This document shows positions 48,747 to 57,127 of a stretch of 64,000 nt of DNA, piece by piece (the first letter of the stretch is position 1; the number at the start of each line of letters is the position of its first letter). The notes under the pieces were generated by a model that saw only the letters and a list, made by a program, of their open reading frames with translations, ran no database searches and was not told the origin of the DNA. The DNA lies in the NCBI GenBank assembly GCA_029941785.1, contig JAPYTK010000001.1, positions 1 to 64,000 on the forward strand, written 5' to 3'. A program made the translations under genes and the position numbers. The stretch is from Polyangiaceae bacterium (GTDB taxonomy: Bacteria > Myxococcota_A > Polyangia > Polyangiales > Polyangiaceae).

Positions 48747-50404
48747 TCGGCGCGACGCGCGACAACTCCTTGCTGCGTGCAGCCGCCGGCGGCTTACTTT
48801 TCGGGCTGGCGACACCGCCGACCGACGTTTTGCTCGGCGTGCCCCTGGGGCTCCTGTTGCTCGCACGAGCCCTTCGCTCGGCCAAGAGCGTGCGCCGCGG
48901 CGCCCTGCTCGGCATCGTGTGGGCAACAACAGCAGGCTTGATCGGGATGCGCTTCATTCCGAGCGTGATCACGCTGTTCACCGATCTCGGCCAAGTAGCG
49001 GCGATTGCCGCACACCTCCTGCTATCCGCTGCACAATCGCTTTGGTGGGGGCTCGGCATGGGCCTGTGCGTCGCCCTCCACCGTCGCCTACACACGGCTT
49101 TCGAGATCTCCTTTGCCCTCGCGGTGCTCGTCACGCTCTGTATGCCCAACGTCTTCGTCTGGTCGCCGGCTGGCTTGCTATCGCCGTGGCCACTGTTCGT
49201 GCAGTCCGCCGATCTGATCGGCGAGCGCGGTGTGAGCGCCGTGCTCGCCTTTCACATGGCACTCGCCTCAGCGATCAACAGAAACGTATTGCGTGACCTT
49301 CGCGCGAAACGCGGGGCCCGTCGACTCGTGCTCTGCGTGCTGCTGTTGCCCCTCCCCTTCGTGCTCTACGGCCTGTCCGCCATGACCCGGTACGCAAACG
49401 ATGACGGACCTCAGGCCCGCATCGGGCTGGTCCAAGCCGCCATCCATCCGCAATACCGCTGGAAGGCCAAGAACTGGCCACGCATCTTGGACACCCTACG
49501 GCAACAAACCCGAATCGCAGAGGCAGCGGGCGTCGATCTGACCGTGTGGCCTGAGGCGGCCTATCCCTATCCGCTCCGACACGACGCGACACGGGCGCCC
49601 CGCGACGAGCGGCGACGGCTTCTCGACGACCAACTCCGTGGGCCCCTCTTGTTTGGTCTGATCTCGATGGCCCCACCTACCCGCGAGCCCGACGGTCGGT
49701 ATCGGCGCGACCGCTACAACTCGGCCACGATCTTGTCCTCAGACGGGACCTTGCAGCCCAGCTACGACAAGATGGAACTGTTGTGGTTCGGTGAGACCGT
49801 ACCTGGCGGCCGCTACCTGCCATGGCTGAGGCGCATGTTCCAACGGAGCGGCGGTCTCATCCCCGGTGCAGAACTACGCGCCTTGCGAACCGCGATCGCC
49901 GGCGGTGTCGAGCTTCGAATCGGCGTACTCAATTGTTACGAGGACACGCTGCCAGACTTGGGGCGTCGCATCGCACAGGATCTCGACCCCAACCTGCTCG
50001 TCAACGTCACGAACGACGCTTGGTTCATCGGCACCGCCGAGCCGGAGCTGCACTTGCGCCTGAGCGTGATGCGAGCCATCGAGCTCCGGCGAGATCTCGT
50101 CCGATCCGTCAATCTCGGCGTCTCGGCTTGGGTCGATGCCGGCGGACGGATCAGAGCACAACAAGCCACGAGCGAACCCAGCGCACTCATTGTCACGCCG
50201 CGGTTGCGGAACACGCCGGCCACATTGTACGCACGATTCGGTGACCTTCCTCTTCTCCTGCTGCTCGCAGCGGCGGCCTGCACGCCGTGGCTCCGTCGAA
50301 TGTTCGGCGCAAACAATCACTCTAAGGGACCGGCGTCCGCTGGCGAGCAAGACGGATCGATGGGTCGTCATTCGGCAGCGCTGGGGGACAGCGACCGATG
50401 TTAA
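48740..50404 (+). CDS. lnt: apolipoprotein N-acyltransferase
   Basis: TVWPEAAYPY, YDKMELLWFGETVPGG, IGVLNCYEDTLPDL, VNVTNDAWFIGTAEPELHLRLSVMRAIE: Glu/Lys/Cys triad context present. Confidence 0.92.
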   Translation: MVVGATRDNSLLRAAAGGLLFGLATPPTDVLLGVPLGLLLLARALRSAKSVRRGALLGIVWATTAGLIGMRFIPSVITLFTDLGQVAAIAAHLLLSAAQSLWWGLGMGLCVALHRRLHTAFEISFALAVLVTLCMPNVFVWSPAGLLSPWPLFVQSADLIGERGVSAVLAFHMALASAINRNVLRDLRAKRGARRLVLCVLLLPLPFVLYGLSAMTRYANDDGPQARIGLVQAAIHPQYRWKAKNWPRILDTLRQQTRIAEAAGVDLTVWPEAAYPYPLRHDATRAPRDERRRLLDDQLRGPLLFGLISMAPPTREPDGRYRRDRYNSATILSSDGTLQPSYDKMELLWFGETVPGGRYLPWLRRMFQRSGGLIPGAELRALRTAIAGGVELRIGVLNCYEDTLPDLGRRIAQDLDPNLLVNVTNDAWFIGTAEPELHLRLSVMRAIELRRDLVRSVNLGVSAWVDAGGRIRAQQATSEPSALIVTPRLRNTPATLYARFGDLPLLLLLAAAACTPWLRRMFGANNHSKGPASAGEQDGSMGRHSAALGDSDRC

Positions 50405-50410
50405 GCGTGC

Positions 50411-50965
50411 TCAGTTGGAGAACTCGATCCGATGACTCAAGGGCTGGTCACGCTGTAGGCTAAAAAAGCTCGGTGTGCCAAGCCGACCGAAACCAAAATC
50501 GAGGTAGCTCCAGCCGAGCAGCAGTCGACTGTCTCCTGTATTCACGGCGACGATCGGATCCCGCAGCCATCGAAACGAGTTGTACCAGCTCGAATTTTCC
50601 GCGCCGTAGTCGATGAGCAAGCCGCCCCCCGCCCCCCGAGGCACCCGGGCTCCTTCGCACTCGACAACACGAAAACGTCCAAAGGTCACGGGCTTGCCCC
50701 CCCGCATCTTCGGTTGCCACGGCTGGTCGAGCGCTCCTTGCTCGATGCGCATGTTCCACCCCCTCAACCAACCGGTTTCAGGATCCCGGAAAAATACCTT
50801 CTTGAACTGTTTCCAGGTGATGGCCTCGATCACGCGGGGCAAACCAAGACTCAGACCTTTGAATTCGAAATCGTCGAGCGATTCCGGATCAATCATGGAA
50901 CCGGCGCGCATCACGCCGGCCAATTCACGGCGATTCATCGCGAGGAGGTCCGTCACCGTCAGCAT
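50411..50965 (-). CDS. conserved-looking hypothetical protein (operon with FadR-like regulator)
   Basis: ATG at 50965 overlaps the end of the upstream gene; MLTVTDLLAMNRRELAGVMRAGSMIDPESLDDFEFKGLSLGLP. Confidence 0.65.
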   Translation of the reverse strand: MLTVTDLLAMNRRELAGVMRAGSMIDPESLDDFEFKGLSLGLPRVIEAITWKQFKKVFFRDPETGWLRGWNMRIEQGALDQPWQPKMRGGKPVTFGRFRVVECEGARVPRGAGGGLLIDYGAENSSWYNSFRWLRDPIVAVNTGDSRLLLGWSYLDFGFGRLGTPSFFSLQRDQPLSHRIEFSN

Positions 50966-51657
50966 GACGCCTCCTGCAATCCGTCGGCGACCGAGAAACG
51001 ACCTGCACGCCACGCACGCCACGTCGACGCGGCAGACGGGGGCTGTCGGGCGCACCACTTGAGGTAGGCCCAAAACGACACGTCTGGATCATTTATCTCT
51101 TCTTGCTTGAGTGATTCTGTCTGTGCCAGCGCGCGCTCCACAGCTCCGAGGAGCGCCTCGTGGTAGCCCTCATAGACGGTAAGATCACGCAACCATTCGG
51201 CGCGAGGATCGCTGCCATCGACGACATCCCTGCACGCATCTCGAATGGATTCGAGACAGCCCGCGTAACAGCCCGCTAACTGTAGATCGTAGACGAACTG
51301 ATTGCCATCATGGTGCGCGCCAAGCAAGTGGCGGGTGAGCCGCTCCTGAGAACTCATCAGTCCCGTATAATCCCACGGCGCCACCGCGCCCTCGAAGAGC
51401 AAAAACGGAAAGCGAAGAAGACGGTTGTGCAGCGCACGTGCTCGCCACGTCTTGCGCACCGGGTGGTCGCCGCTCGTCCCCACGCTGTCAAAACGAAACA
51501 GGACACGATGGTGCATACGCATCACGCCCAGCCCCAGTTGCCATAGGTTCGGCAGACCTTCCGGTCCGCGATAGTCGGCCACCTTTGCGAGGTTCTTGGC
51601 AACCCGCGCAGGCGAGTACAGAACGAGTCGCAACAACAACCGTTGCAGACGGCTCAT
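50959..51657 (-). CDS. hypothetical helical protein (operon with FadR-like regulator)
   Basis: Start overlaps the regulator stop by 4 nt (51654-51657); long helical ORF MSRLQRLLLRLVLYSPARVAKNLAKVADYRGPEGLP. Confidence 0.7.
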   Translation of the reverse strand: MSRLQRLLLRLVLYSPARVAKNLAKVADYRGPEGLPNLWQLGLGVMRMHHRVLFRFDSVGTSGDHPVRKTWRARALHNRLLRFPFLLFEGAVAPWDYTGLMSSQERLTRHLLGAHHDGNQFVYDLQLAGCYAGCLESIRDACRDVVDGSDPRAEWLRDLTVYEGYHEALLGAVERALAQTESLKQEEINDPDVSFWAYLKWCARQPPSAASTWRAWRAGRFSVADGLQEASC

Positions 51658-52403
51658 GACGTCCCCCGTCGTGACGTCGTTTGAGCACGGCGGATCGCGT
51701 ACACGGTAGCCTCATCACGTTGGCGCATCGCCGCGACGAGTTGGTCGACATGCACGATGGGCCGCTTGCCGAGCCACAAGAGAAACACTTGGTACGCTTC
51801 GACGTTCTTTTCCGGCTCGGTGTACATTGCCGCACCCAGCTGCGGCAGCTCCGCCACGACGGCGATCACCGGATTTTGGCATAACTGCAGAACCGTGCTG
51901 CCCGTCGCCGCGGTCACCGCCACGACCACCCCGAGGTCGGCCCTCGCGAGAGCTGCGGCATCTGCACCATCGGCGACCGCGTTGGAAAAGACTTCTACAG
52001 CGCGCCTAATCGGAGCCAGATCAAGACGCTCCTTCTCGCTCAAACGCTCGAGCACCGCCCGGGCGAGCTGGCGCCGAACCAGCAACAGATCGGAGACAAT
52101 CGCGGCCACATCACCTTGTTCGCGCGCCCACCTCAACAGGCCCGTGAGCAGATCGGGCCCGCCGCGTTGTCGATAGTCTTGAACGACGTAGCCACTTCCC
52201 TGTCGCACTTTCAGCAGCCCCGCCGCCGCTAGCTTCGCCAGAGCGCTGCGTACGCTGACTCGGTTGACCCCGAACGACTCAGCCATTCGCCGCTCTGGAG
52301 GCAATCGCGACCCAACCTCGAGTTGGCCGCCAATGATCGCTTGCTCGATCGCATCCGCACAAGCATCGACGACCGAGCCCCGCAACTCAATGGATTGGAA
52401 CAT
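51654..52403 (-). CDS. GntR/FadR-family transcriptional regulator
   Basis: MFQSIELRGSVVDACADAIEQAIIGGQLEVGSRLPPERRMAESFGVNRVSVRSALAKLAAAGLLKVRQGSGYVV (wHTH) plus helical effector domain. Confidence 0.88.
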   Translation of the reverse strand: MFQSIELRGSVVDACADAIEQAIIGGQLEVGSRLPPERRMAESFGVNRVSVRSALAKLAAAGLLKVRQGSGYVVQDYRQRGGPDLLTGLLRWAREQGDVAAIVSDLLLVRRQLARAVLERLSEKERLDLAPIRRAVEVFSNAVADGADAAALARADLGVVVAVTAATGSTVLQLCQNPVIAVVAELPQLGAAMYTEPEKNVEAYQVFLLWLGKRPIVHVDQLVAAMRQRDEATVYAIRRAQTTSRRGTS

Positions 52404-52410
52404 GATCGGT

Positions 52411-52439
52411 ATAATGGTCCGACCAATATTGGATATCAA
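52411..52439 (-). promoter_or_regulatory. predicted promoter with embedded GntR/FadR-type operator upstream of the regulator gene
   Basis: Minus strand TTGATA (52434-52439), 17-nt spacer, CATTAT (52411-52416); TGGTCCGACCA at 52415-52425 matches TNGTNNNACNA. Confidence 0.65.
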
Positions 52440-52450
52440 GTAAAATAATC

Positions 52451-52475
52451 AATTGGATGAATGGTCCGTCCAATT
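52451..52475. promoter_or_regulatory. second inverted repeat, possible auxiliary operator
   Basis: aattgga (52451-52457) / tccaatt (52469-52475) perfect arms flanking tgaatggtccg; also contains TGGTCCGTCCA, one base off the operator. Confidence 0.4.
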
Positions 52476-52518
52476 ATAACTGTGATCTATCTGTCACTTG
52501 TCACGTGAATTCAATCAG

Positions 52519-53235
52519 TTATATGGATATTCCGGCTGCATATAGATCTTCTTCGGCATACTTCACCCATCCCCGGTTCGCCTTGGGACTGGCAGGACTA
52601 GGGTGGAGCATGACCCCGACGTCAACCGGAAGGTTCGCAAGGGCCGACTCAGCACGCTTCCGGGCAAAAGCACCGACACCAACAACGACACGTGGCTTCA
52701 ATAAGTTGACCGTCGCGCGCAGGGCCTCGTCGCAGACCTCGAACAGCGCCGCACGCTCAGCCTTGGGCAGCTTGTCCGGTGTGCGGTTGCGTCCCCCTTC
52801 CTCCATGAACACCAGGGGGCAGTAGTTGACGACGAAGAAGCGCTCAAAGAAGCGCTCCGGCGTCTTGAATCGATCGCGGGCCCAACCCCACAACCGAGAG
52901 CCACTTACCTCGGAACGCGTACAATCAAATCCCAAGATGGGCCTCTTGGGGTGTTGTCGAGGAGGTTGGTCGACCGGAGCGACAACGCCCAGCCAATCCC
53001 GAGCGTAGCCGACGTCACCAAATGGCACGCCGCTCTGGGCCATGCCGAAAGGACCGGGATTCATCCCGAGGAAGAGAGCCTCCTTGGGGCCCCCACCCCA
53101 ACGCTTCAGATAGATCTCGTGAGGGCGACGCGCGTAGCACAGTGGATTGTAGACCTCGTGAACCGGCGCAGCGAAGTGAAGGTCATCGACAGCTCGAGAG
53201 AGCCGACGCGAAATGGTGACGAGGGAGCGACTCAT
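52519..53235 (-). CDS. SMUG1-type single-strand-selective monofunctional uracil-DNA glycosylase
   Basis: EALFLGMNPGPFGMAQSGVPFGDVGYARDWLGVVAPVDQPPRQHPKRPILGFDCTRSEVSGSRLWGW...VGVGAFARKRAESAL...LHPSPASPKANRGW. Confidence 0.95.
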   Translation of the reverse strand: MSRSLVTISRRLSRAVDDLHFAAPVHEVYNPLCYARRPHEIYLKRWGGGPKEALFLGMNPGPFGMAQSGVPFGDVGYARDWLGVVAPVDQPPRQHPKRPILGFDCTRSEVSGSRLWGWARDRFKTPERFFERFFVVNYCPLVFMEEGGRNRTPDKLPKAERAALFEVCDEALRATVNLLKPRVVVGVGAFARKRAESALANLPVDVGVMLHPSPASPKANRGWVKYAEEDLYAAGISI

Positions 53236-53356
53236 GACGATGCGATGTCTGTTGCACGGACGCGTCGCGGCGAGGTGCACAAAGCAAGGGCACCGCTGGA
53301 CAAGCTTGCGGTGAAGCCAGACTCAGTGCAGCTTTCCCAGTCCGTAGATCGAAACC

Positions 53357-53884
53357 ATGACGGACCATCAGGTGACAACAGGCGACGCTCCCCATGTCGG
53401 GCCCATGCGGATGGCCATGCACGAAGCACAAGAAGCCGCAGCCGCCGGTGACGTTCCGGTCGGTGCCGTCATCGTCGACGGCTCGGGGCGCGTCGTGGCG
53501 AGGGGGCGAAACCGTCGCGAGGAGCGGGGCGATCCTACCGCTCATGCCGAGATTGAAGCCTTGCGCATGCTGGGTGAAAGTCGCGGCGCCATCGACGGCG
53601 GCTGGCGCTGCACCGGAATGACACTTTACGTCACGCTCGAGCCTTGCGTGATGTGTGCCGGCGCGATGATCAACGCACGCATCGATCGCGTCGTCTACGG
53701 CTGCCGTGATCCCAAAGCAGGAGCGACAGACTCCTTGTTTACCATCGGCCGGGACCCTCGCCTCAACCACCGCTTCGAGGTCGTCGCCGGGGTGCTGGCT
53801 GACGAGTGCAGCGCACAACTAAGAGACTTCTTCAGCGCACGACGCGGCGGCGATGGCGACGTCGTTGCAGTAAGCAAGCCGTAA
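53357..53884 (+). CDS. tadA: tRNA adenosine(34) deaminase
   Basis: DVPVGAVIVDGSGRVVARGRN, DPTAHAEIEALR, TLYVTLEPCVMCAGAMINARIDRVVYGCRDPKAGA, LNHRFEVVAGVL. Confidence 0.95.
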   Translation: MTDHQVTTGDAPHVGPMRMAMHEAQEAAAAGDVPVGAVIVDGSGRVVARGRNRREERGDPTAHAEIEALRMLGESRGAIDGGWRCTGMTLYVTLEPCVMCAGAMINARIDRVVYGCRDPKAGATDSLFTIGRDPRLNHRFEVVAGVLADECSAQLRDFFSARRGGDGDVVAVSKP

Positions 53885-54509
53885 ACGCAATCACGACAGC
53901 GACGAGCAGTCCGACGCTCAGCACCGGATGCTGCGCCGCCAAGACGAGCCCCTGAAACCACGAGCCGCTCGCTGGAGGACCTGGTCGAAGACCGGCAAAG
54001 GTCATCTGGTCGACCGAAGAGGCACAGCCGCTCGAACCCGCACAGGTGAAGGTACACAAGAGCGGCGCGTCGTCAGGCGCACAAAAACCAAGGTGGTGTG
54101 TCCCGTGCACTGCCAACTGCGCACCTGCGACTGTCTTGTCCAACGCTCGGGCGCGAAACCGGGTGACGTAACGGCCCTTCTCTTTGCTGGTCGCATCCGC
54201 CGCGACGTCGCTCAGAGCGTGCCTCGCGGTGGTTTTCGACATCGCTGCCTCCGCAAGCGTTTGCTGTACACCTGGCAGCCAAATCGGCGGCGCGGATCGC
54301 AGGCAGACGAGATCGGCCCAAGCCGCTGGCGGTGCACGCCACGCGCGCCGAAGCACCGTTTCGACGCCCGCCACTTCCGCGACCGGAGACGCCGACTGCT
54401 CGCGCATTCCGCTCGGCAGGGACAGGGAAAGGCGAACCTCACCGATCGCAAAGACCTGGGAAGTGCTGGTCAATTCACCCCTTCTCAGGGGAGCGACAAA
54501 CTGGCTCAA
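53832..54509 (-). CDS. hypothetical membrane protein
   Basis: C-terminal TM GLVLAAQHPVLSVGLLVAVVIAFTACLL; start overlaps the merR-like stop. Confidence 0.55.
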   Translation of the reverse strand: MSQFVAPLRRGELTSTSQVFAIGEVRLSLSLPSGMREQSASPVAEVAGVETVLRRAWRAPPAAWADLVCLRSAPPIWLPGVQQTLAEAAMSKTTARHALSDVAADATSKEKGRYVTRFRARALDKTVAGAQLAVHGTHHLGFCAPDDAPLLCTFTCAGSSGCASSVDQMTFAGLRPGPPASGSWFQGLVLAAQHPVLSVGLLVAVVIAFTACLLQRRRHRRRVVR

Positions 54510-54877
54510 GCCGTGATCGTGTCGAGTTCCGTCATGGCCGACTCGATGTCACCGCGCAGGGAGATCAGACTCTCCCGTAGGGCATGAAGCTCGCGCATTT
54601 CAGGGTCGCTCGCGTCCGACGGCTCAACCCCGTCGCCACGTAGCTTTCGCTTGGCGCCCGCAATCGTATACAGGTGGCCATAAAGAAGATCTTTCACCTT
54701 CAACAAAGTGTCGACATCGCGCCTCGAATACACCCGCTGGCCCTTGCGCGATTTTTCCGGTCGAATGGATCGGAATTCCGTTTCCCAGTATCGCAGAACG
54801 TGAGGCTCTACGCCCACGATGCCGGCGACCTCACCGATGCGAAAGTACAGCTTGTCGGGCAGTTGACCAGTCGCCAT
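54506..54877 (-). CDS. MerR-family transcriptional regulator
   Basis: LYFRIGEVAGIVGVEPHVLRYWETEFRSIRPEKSRKGQRVYSRRDVDTLLKVKDLLY. Confidence 0.93.
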   Translation of the reverse strand: MATGQLPDKLYFRIGEVAGIVGVEPHVLRYWETEFRSIRPEKSRKGQRVYSRRDVDTLLKVKDLLYGHLYTIAGAKRKLRGDGVEPSDASDPEMRELHALRESLISLRGDIESAMTELDTITA

Positions 54878-54908
54878 GAAATTCCGAAGTCCTTACTGGG
54901 TCAATCGT

Positions 54909-55349
54909 TCAATAGGTACCCGCACCACCGAAGCCGCCGCCCGAATCACCGGTAGGCGGTTGAGGAGATGCCGCAGGACTCGCCTGTTCGGCGGGCGAAA
55001 GCCCTGGCGCAGCTGCGGACGAATTCCCCGCCGGAGACTCTTCGCCACCGTTCAGCGCCTGCTTCAACAGCTGGCTCGGCTTGAAGGTCAACACACGCCG
55101 CGCGGTGATCGTGATCGGTTCGCCCGATTGCGGATTTCGTCCTTGACGTGCTCGCTTGTCCCGCAACACAAAATTGCCGAAACCGGAGATCTTGATTTGC
55201 TCGCCGCGGCCGAGCGTTTCCTTCATCAACTCGAACACGAGGTCCACAAGGTCGGCTGCTTCCTTTTTGGAAAAGCCACCAAGCTTGCTGTAAACGGCCT
55301 GGACCAATTCGAACTTGGTCGTACGTTGCTCTTTTGTTCCCTTGCCCAT
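54909..55349 (-). CDS. ihfA: integration host factor alpha-like HU/IHF protein with C-terminal extension
   Basis: FSKKEAADLVDLVFELMKETLGRGEQIKISGFGNFVLRDKRARQGRNPQSGEPITITARRVLTFKPSQLLKQALNG plus about 45-aa Ala/Pro/Gly-rich tail. Confidence 0.92.
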   Translation of the reverse strand: MGKGTKEQRTTKFELVQAVYSKLGGFSKKEAADLVDLVFELMKETLGRGEQIKISGFGNFVLRDKRARQGRNPQSGEPITITARRVLTFKPSQLLKQALNGGEESPAGNSSAAAPGLSPAEQASPAASPQPPTGDSGGGFGGAGTY

Positions 55350-55465
55350 TCGATATCCCCCGAAAGGTTTCGTCTGTACGATGGCAGTTCTCAGGCGCCC
55401 AGTCTAGCCTAGAGTCTTAGAATCGAAGGTTTTTTTGCTTGGCCCACGAACGAGCATGCTGCCGT

Positions 55466-57034
55466 TCAGGCTGCAAGCCGTTGCTTCGCGGCGGTGGGCT
55501 CGCCCGCAAAACTCGGTTCGGGCTGCGGCACGTCGAGGGCCTGCTCGACGACCGTAGACCGCGCGCGGCGCGCAAGTTGAAGGCGTTCGCCGATCAGCTG
55601 TTGAGATATGTAGCCATAGCCAAGGGCGAACAACAGCGCAAACGGCGCAGCAAAGTAGTGCCCATAGGTCACGGCAGCGACGACAGAACACACCGAAACG
55701 GCGGCACAACCGAGCTCGAGCCACGGCAAATCGAATGCCGCCCGATAACGCCAACGGTCGGTCCCGTGCTTCGGCGTACGAACGAACTCGCCGGCCGAGT
55801 TTTTCCAACCGTCGATGACCGCGCGAGTGAGGTGTGGTGCCAAACCGGCGCCGACCGCAATGAGGCCAGGCAAGAGCTTGATCGCGCCCCAGCGGCTGCG
55901 CCCCTGGGCCGTTTCGGCCAACATGTAAAACGCGAGGAGTGAACTCATTGGCGCCATGCACAGTGGTAAGTCGAAAAGGAGCATGGTCTCGACGTCTGCG
56001 GCAGAAACCGTCAACAGCACCGGTAGCAACAAGAGGCACAGCGCCACCATCAGTGGATACGCAAAGTGCGGGGTGAGGTGGAAGAACGCCTCCACACGCT
56101 GCGCGCGCGTCAAATCGGCTCGCAGCACCCGACCGAGTAGCTTGCGTGCGGTCTGCACGGTGCCCTTCGCCCAGCGATACTGCTGAGCACGCAGCGCAGA
56201 GATGTCCTCGGGCAATTCGGCCGGTGACACAACGTCAGGCCGGTAGATGAAACGCCATCCTCGGAGCTGAGCCCGGTAGCTGAGGTCGAGATCTTCGGTG
56301 ATCGTGTCGTGCTCCCAACCGCCAGCGTCCGTGATGGCCACCTTCCGCCACATACCGCCCGTTCCCGAGAAGTTGAACAAAAGCCCGGCACCGTAGCGTG
56401 CGCGGTTTTCCACCATGTGGTGACCGTCGAGCATCAGCGCTTGCACGCGAGTCAGAAAAGATACCTCGCGATTCAAGTGCGCCCAGCGGGTCTGCACCAT
56501 CGCGACCTTCGGGTCGGCGAAGTGCCCCACGAGTTCGCGCACGAAGTCGGCGCGGGGTAAGAAGTCAGCATCGAACACGGCGAGGAGCTCGCCCTTGGCC
56601 ACCTTCATGCCGTTCTCGAGCGCCCCGGCCTTGTAGCCCGTCCGGTCGGTCCGGTGGATGTAGACAGCGTCGATGCCCTGCGCCTTGAGCCGGTCGACGG
56701 CCGCACGAGCAATGTCCTGGGTCTCGTCGATGGAATCATCGAGGACTTGGATCTCGAGAAGTTCTCGGGGGTAATCCATCTTTGCAACTTCGTCGAGCAA
56801 TCGAACCACGACGGTCGATTCGTTGAAGATCGGTAGCTGAATGGTCACTCTCGGGCCGAGCTCGGCTATGCCAGAAATCCCGGCGGCCGGCGCCCTACGC
56901 TGGGCCAACTCGGCGACCGCGGCGATCTTCTCCTTGTGCCGACGGCAGAGCATGACCAAGTGCAGTCGGTGCAACCCGTAGGTGCTGAGAAGGACCAAAA
57001 CGAAAAAATAGGCGATGCACAAGATGACGACCAT
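55466..57034 (-). CDS. membrane family-2 glycosyltransferase, cellulose synthase/CslA-like
   Basis: ATG at 57034; VTIQLPIFNESTVVVRLLDEV, VLDDSIDET, AVFDADFLPRADF, ITEDLDLSYRAQLRGW, QQYRWAKG; TM helices. Confidence 0.9.
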   Translation of the reverse strand: MVVILCIAYFFVLVLLSTYGLHRLHLVMLCRRHKEKIAAVAELAQRRAPAAGISGIAELGPRVTIQLPIFNESTVVVRLLDEVAKMDYPRELLEIQVLDDSIDETQDIARAAVDRLKAQGIDAVYIHRTDRTGYKAGALENGMKVAKGELLAVFDADFLPRADFVRELVGHFADPKVAMVQTRWAHLNREVSFLTRVQALMLDGHHMVENRARYGAGLLFNFSGTGGMWRKVAITDAGGWEHDTITEDLDLSYRAQLRGWRFIYRPDVVSPAELPEDISALRAQQYRWAKGTVQTARKLLGRVLRADLTRAQRVEAFFHLTPHFAYPLMVALCLLLLPVLLTVSAADVETMLLFDLPLCMAPMSSLLAFYMLAETAQGRSRWGAIKLLPGLIAVGAGLAPHLTRAVIDGWKNSAGEFVRTPKHGTDRWRYRAAFDLPWLELGCAAVSVCSVVAAVTYGHYFAAPFALLFALGYGYISQQLIGERLQLARRARSTVVEQALDVPQPEPSFAGEPTAAKQRLAA

Positions 57035-57127
57035 GACCTCGGAGAGGTAGCACTGACGCACTGCGCAATTGTCATCGAGATGTATTTCTTTGCAGCCCAA
57101 TGTCGTGATTTCACCTACACTCCGGAT

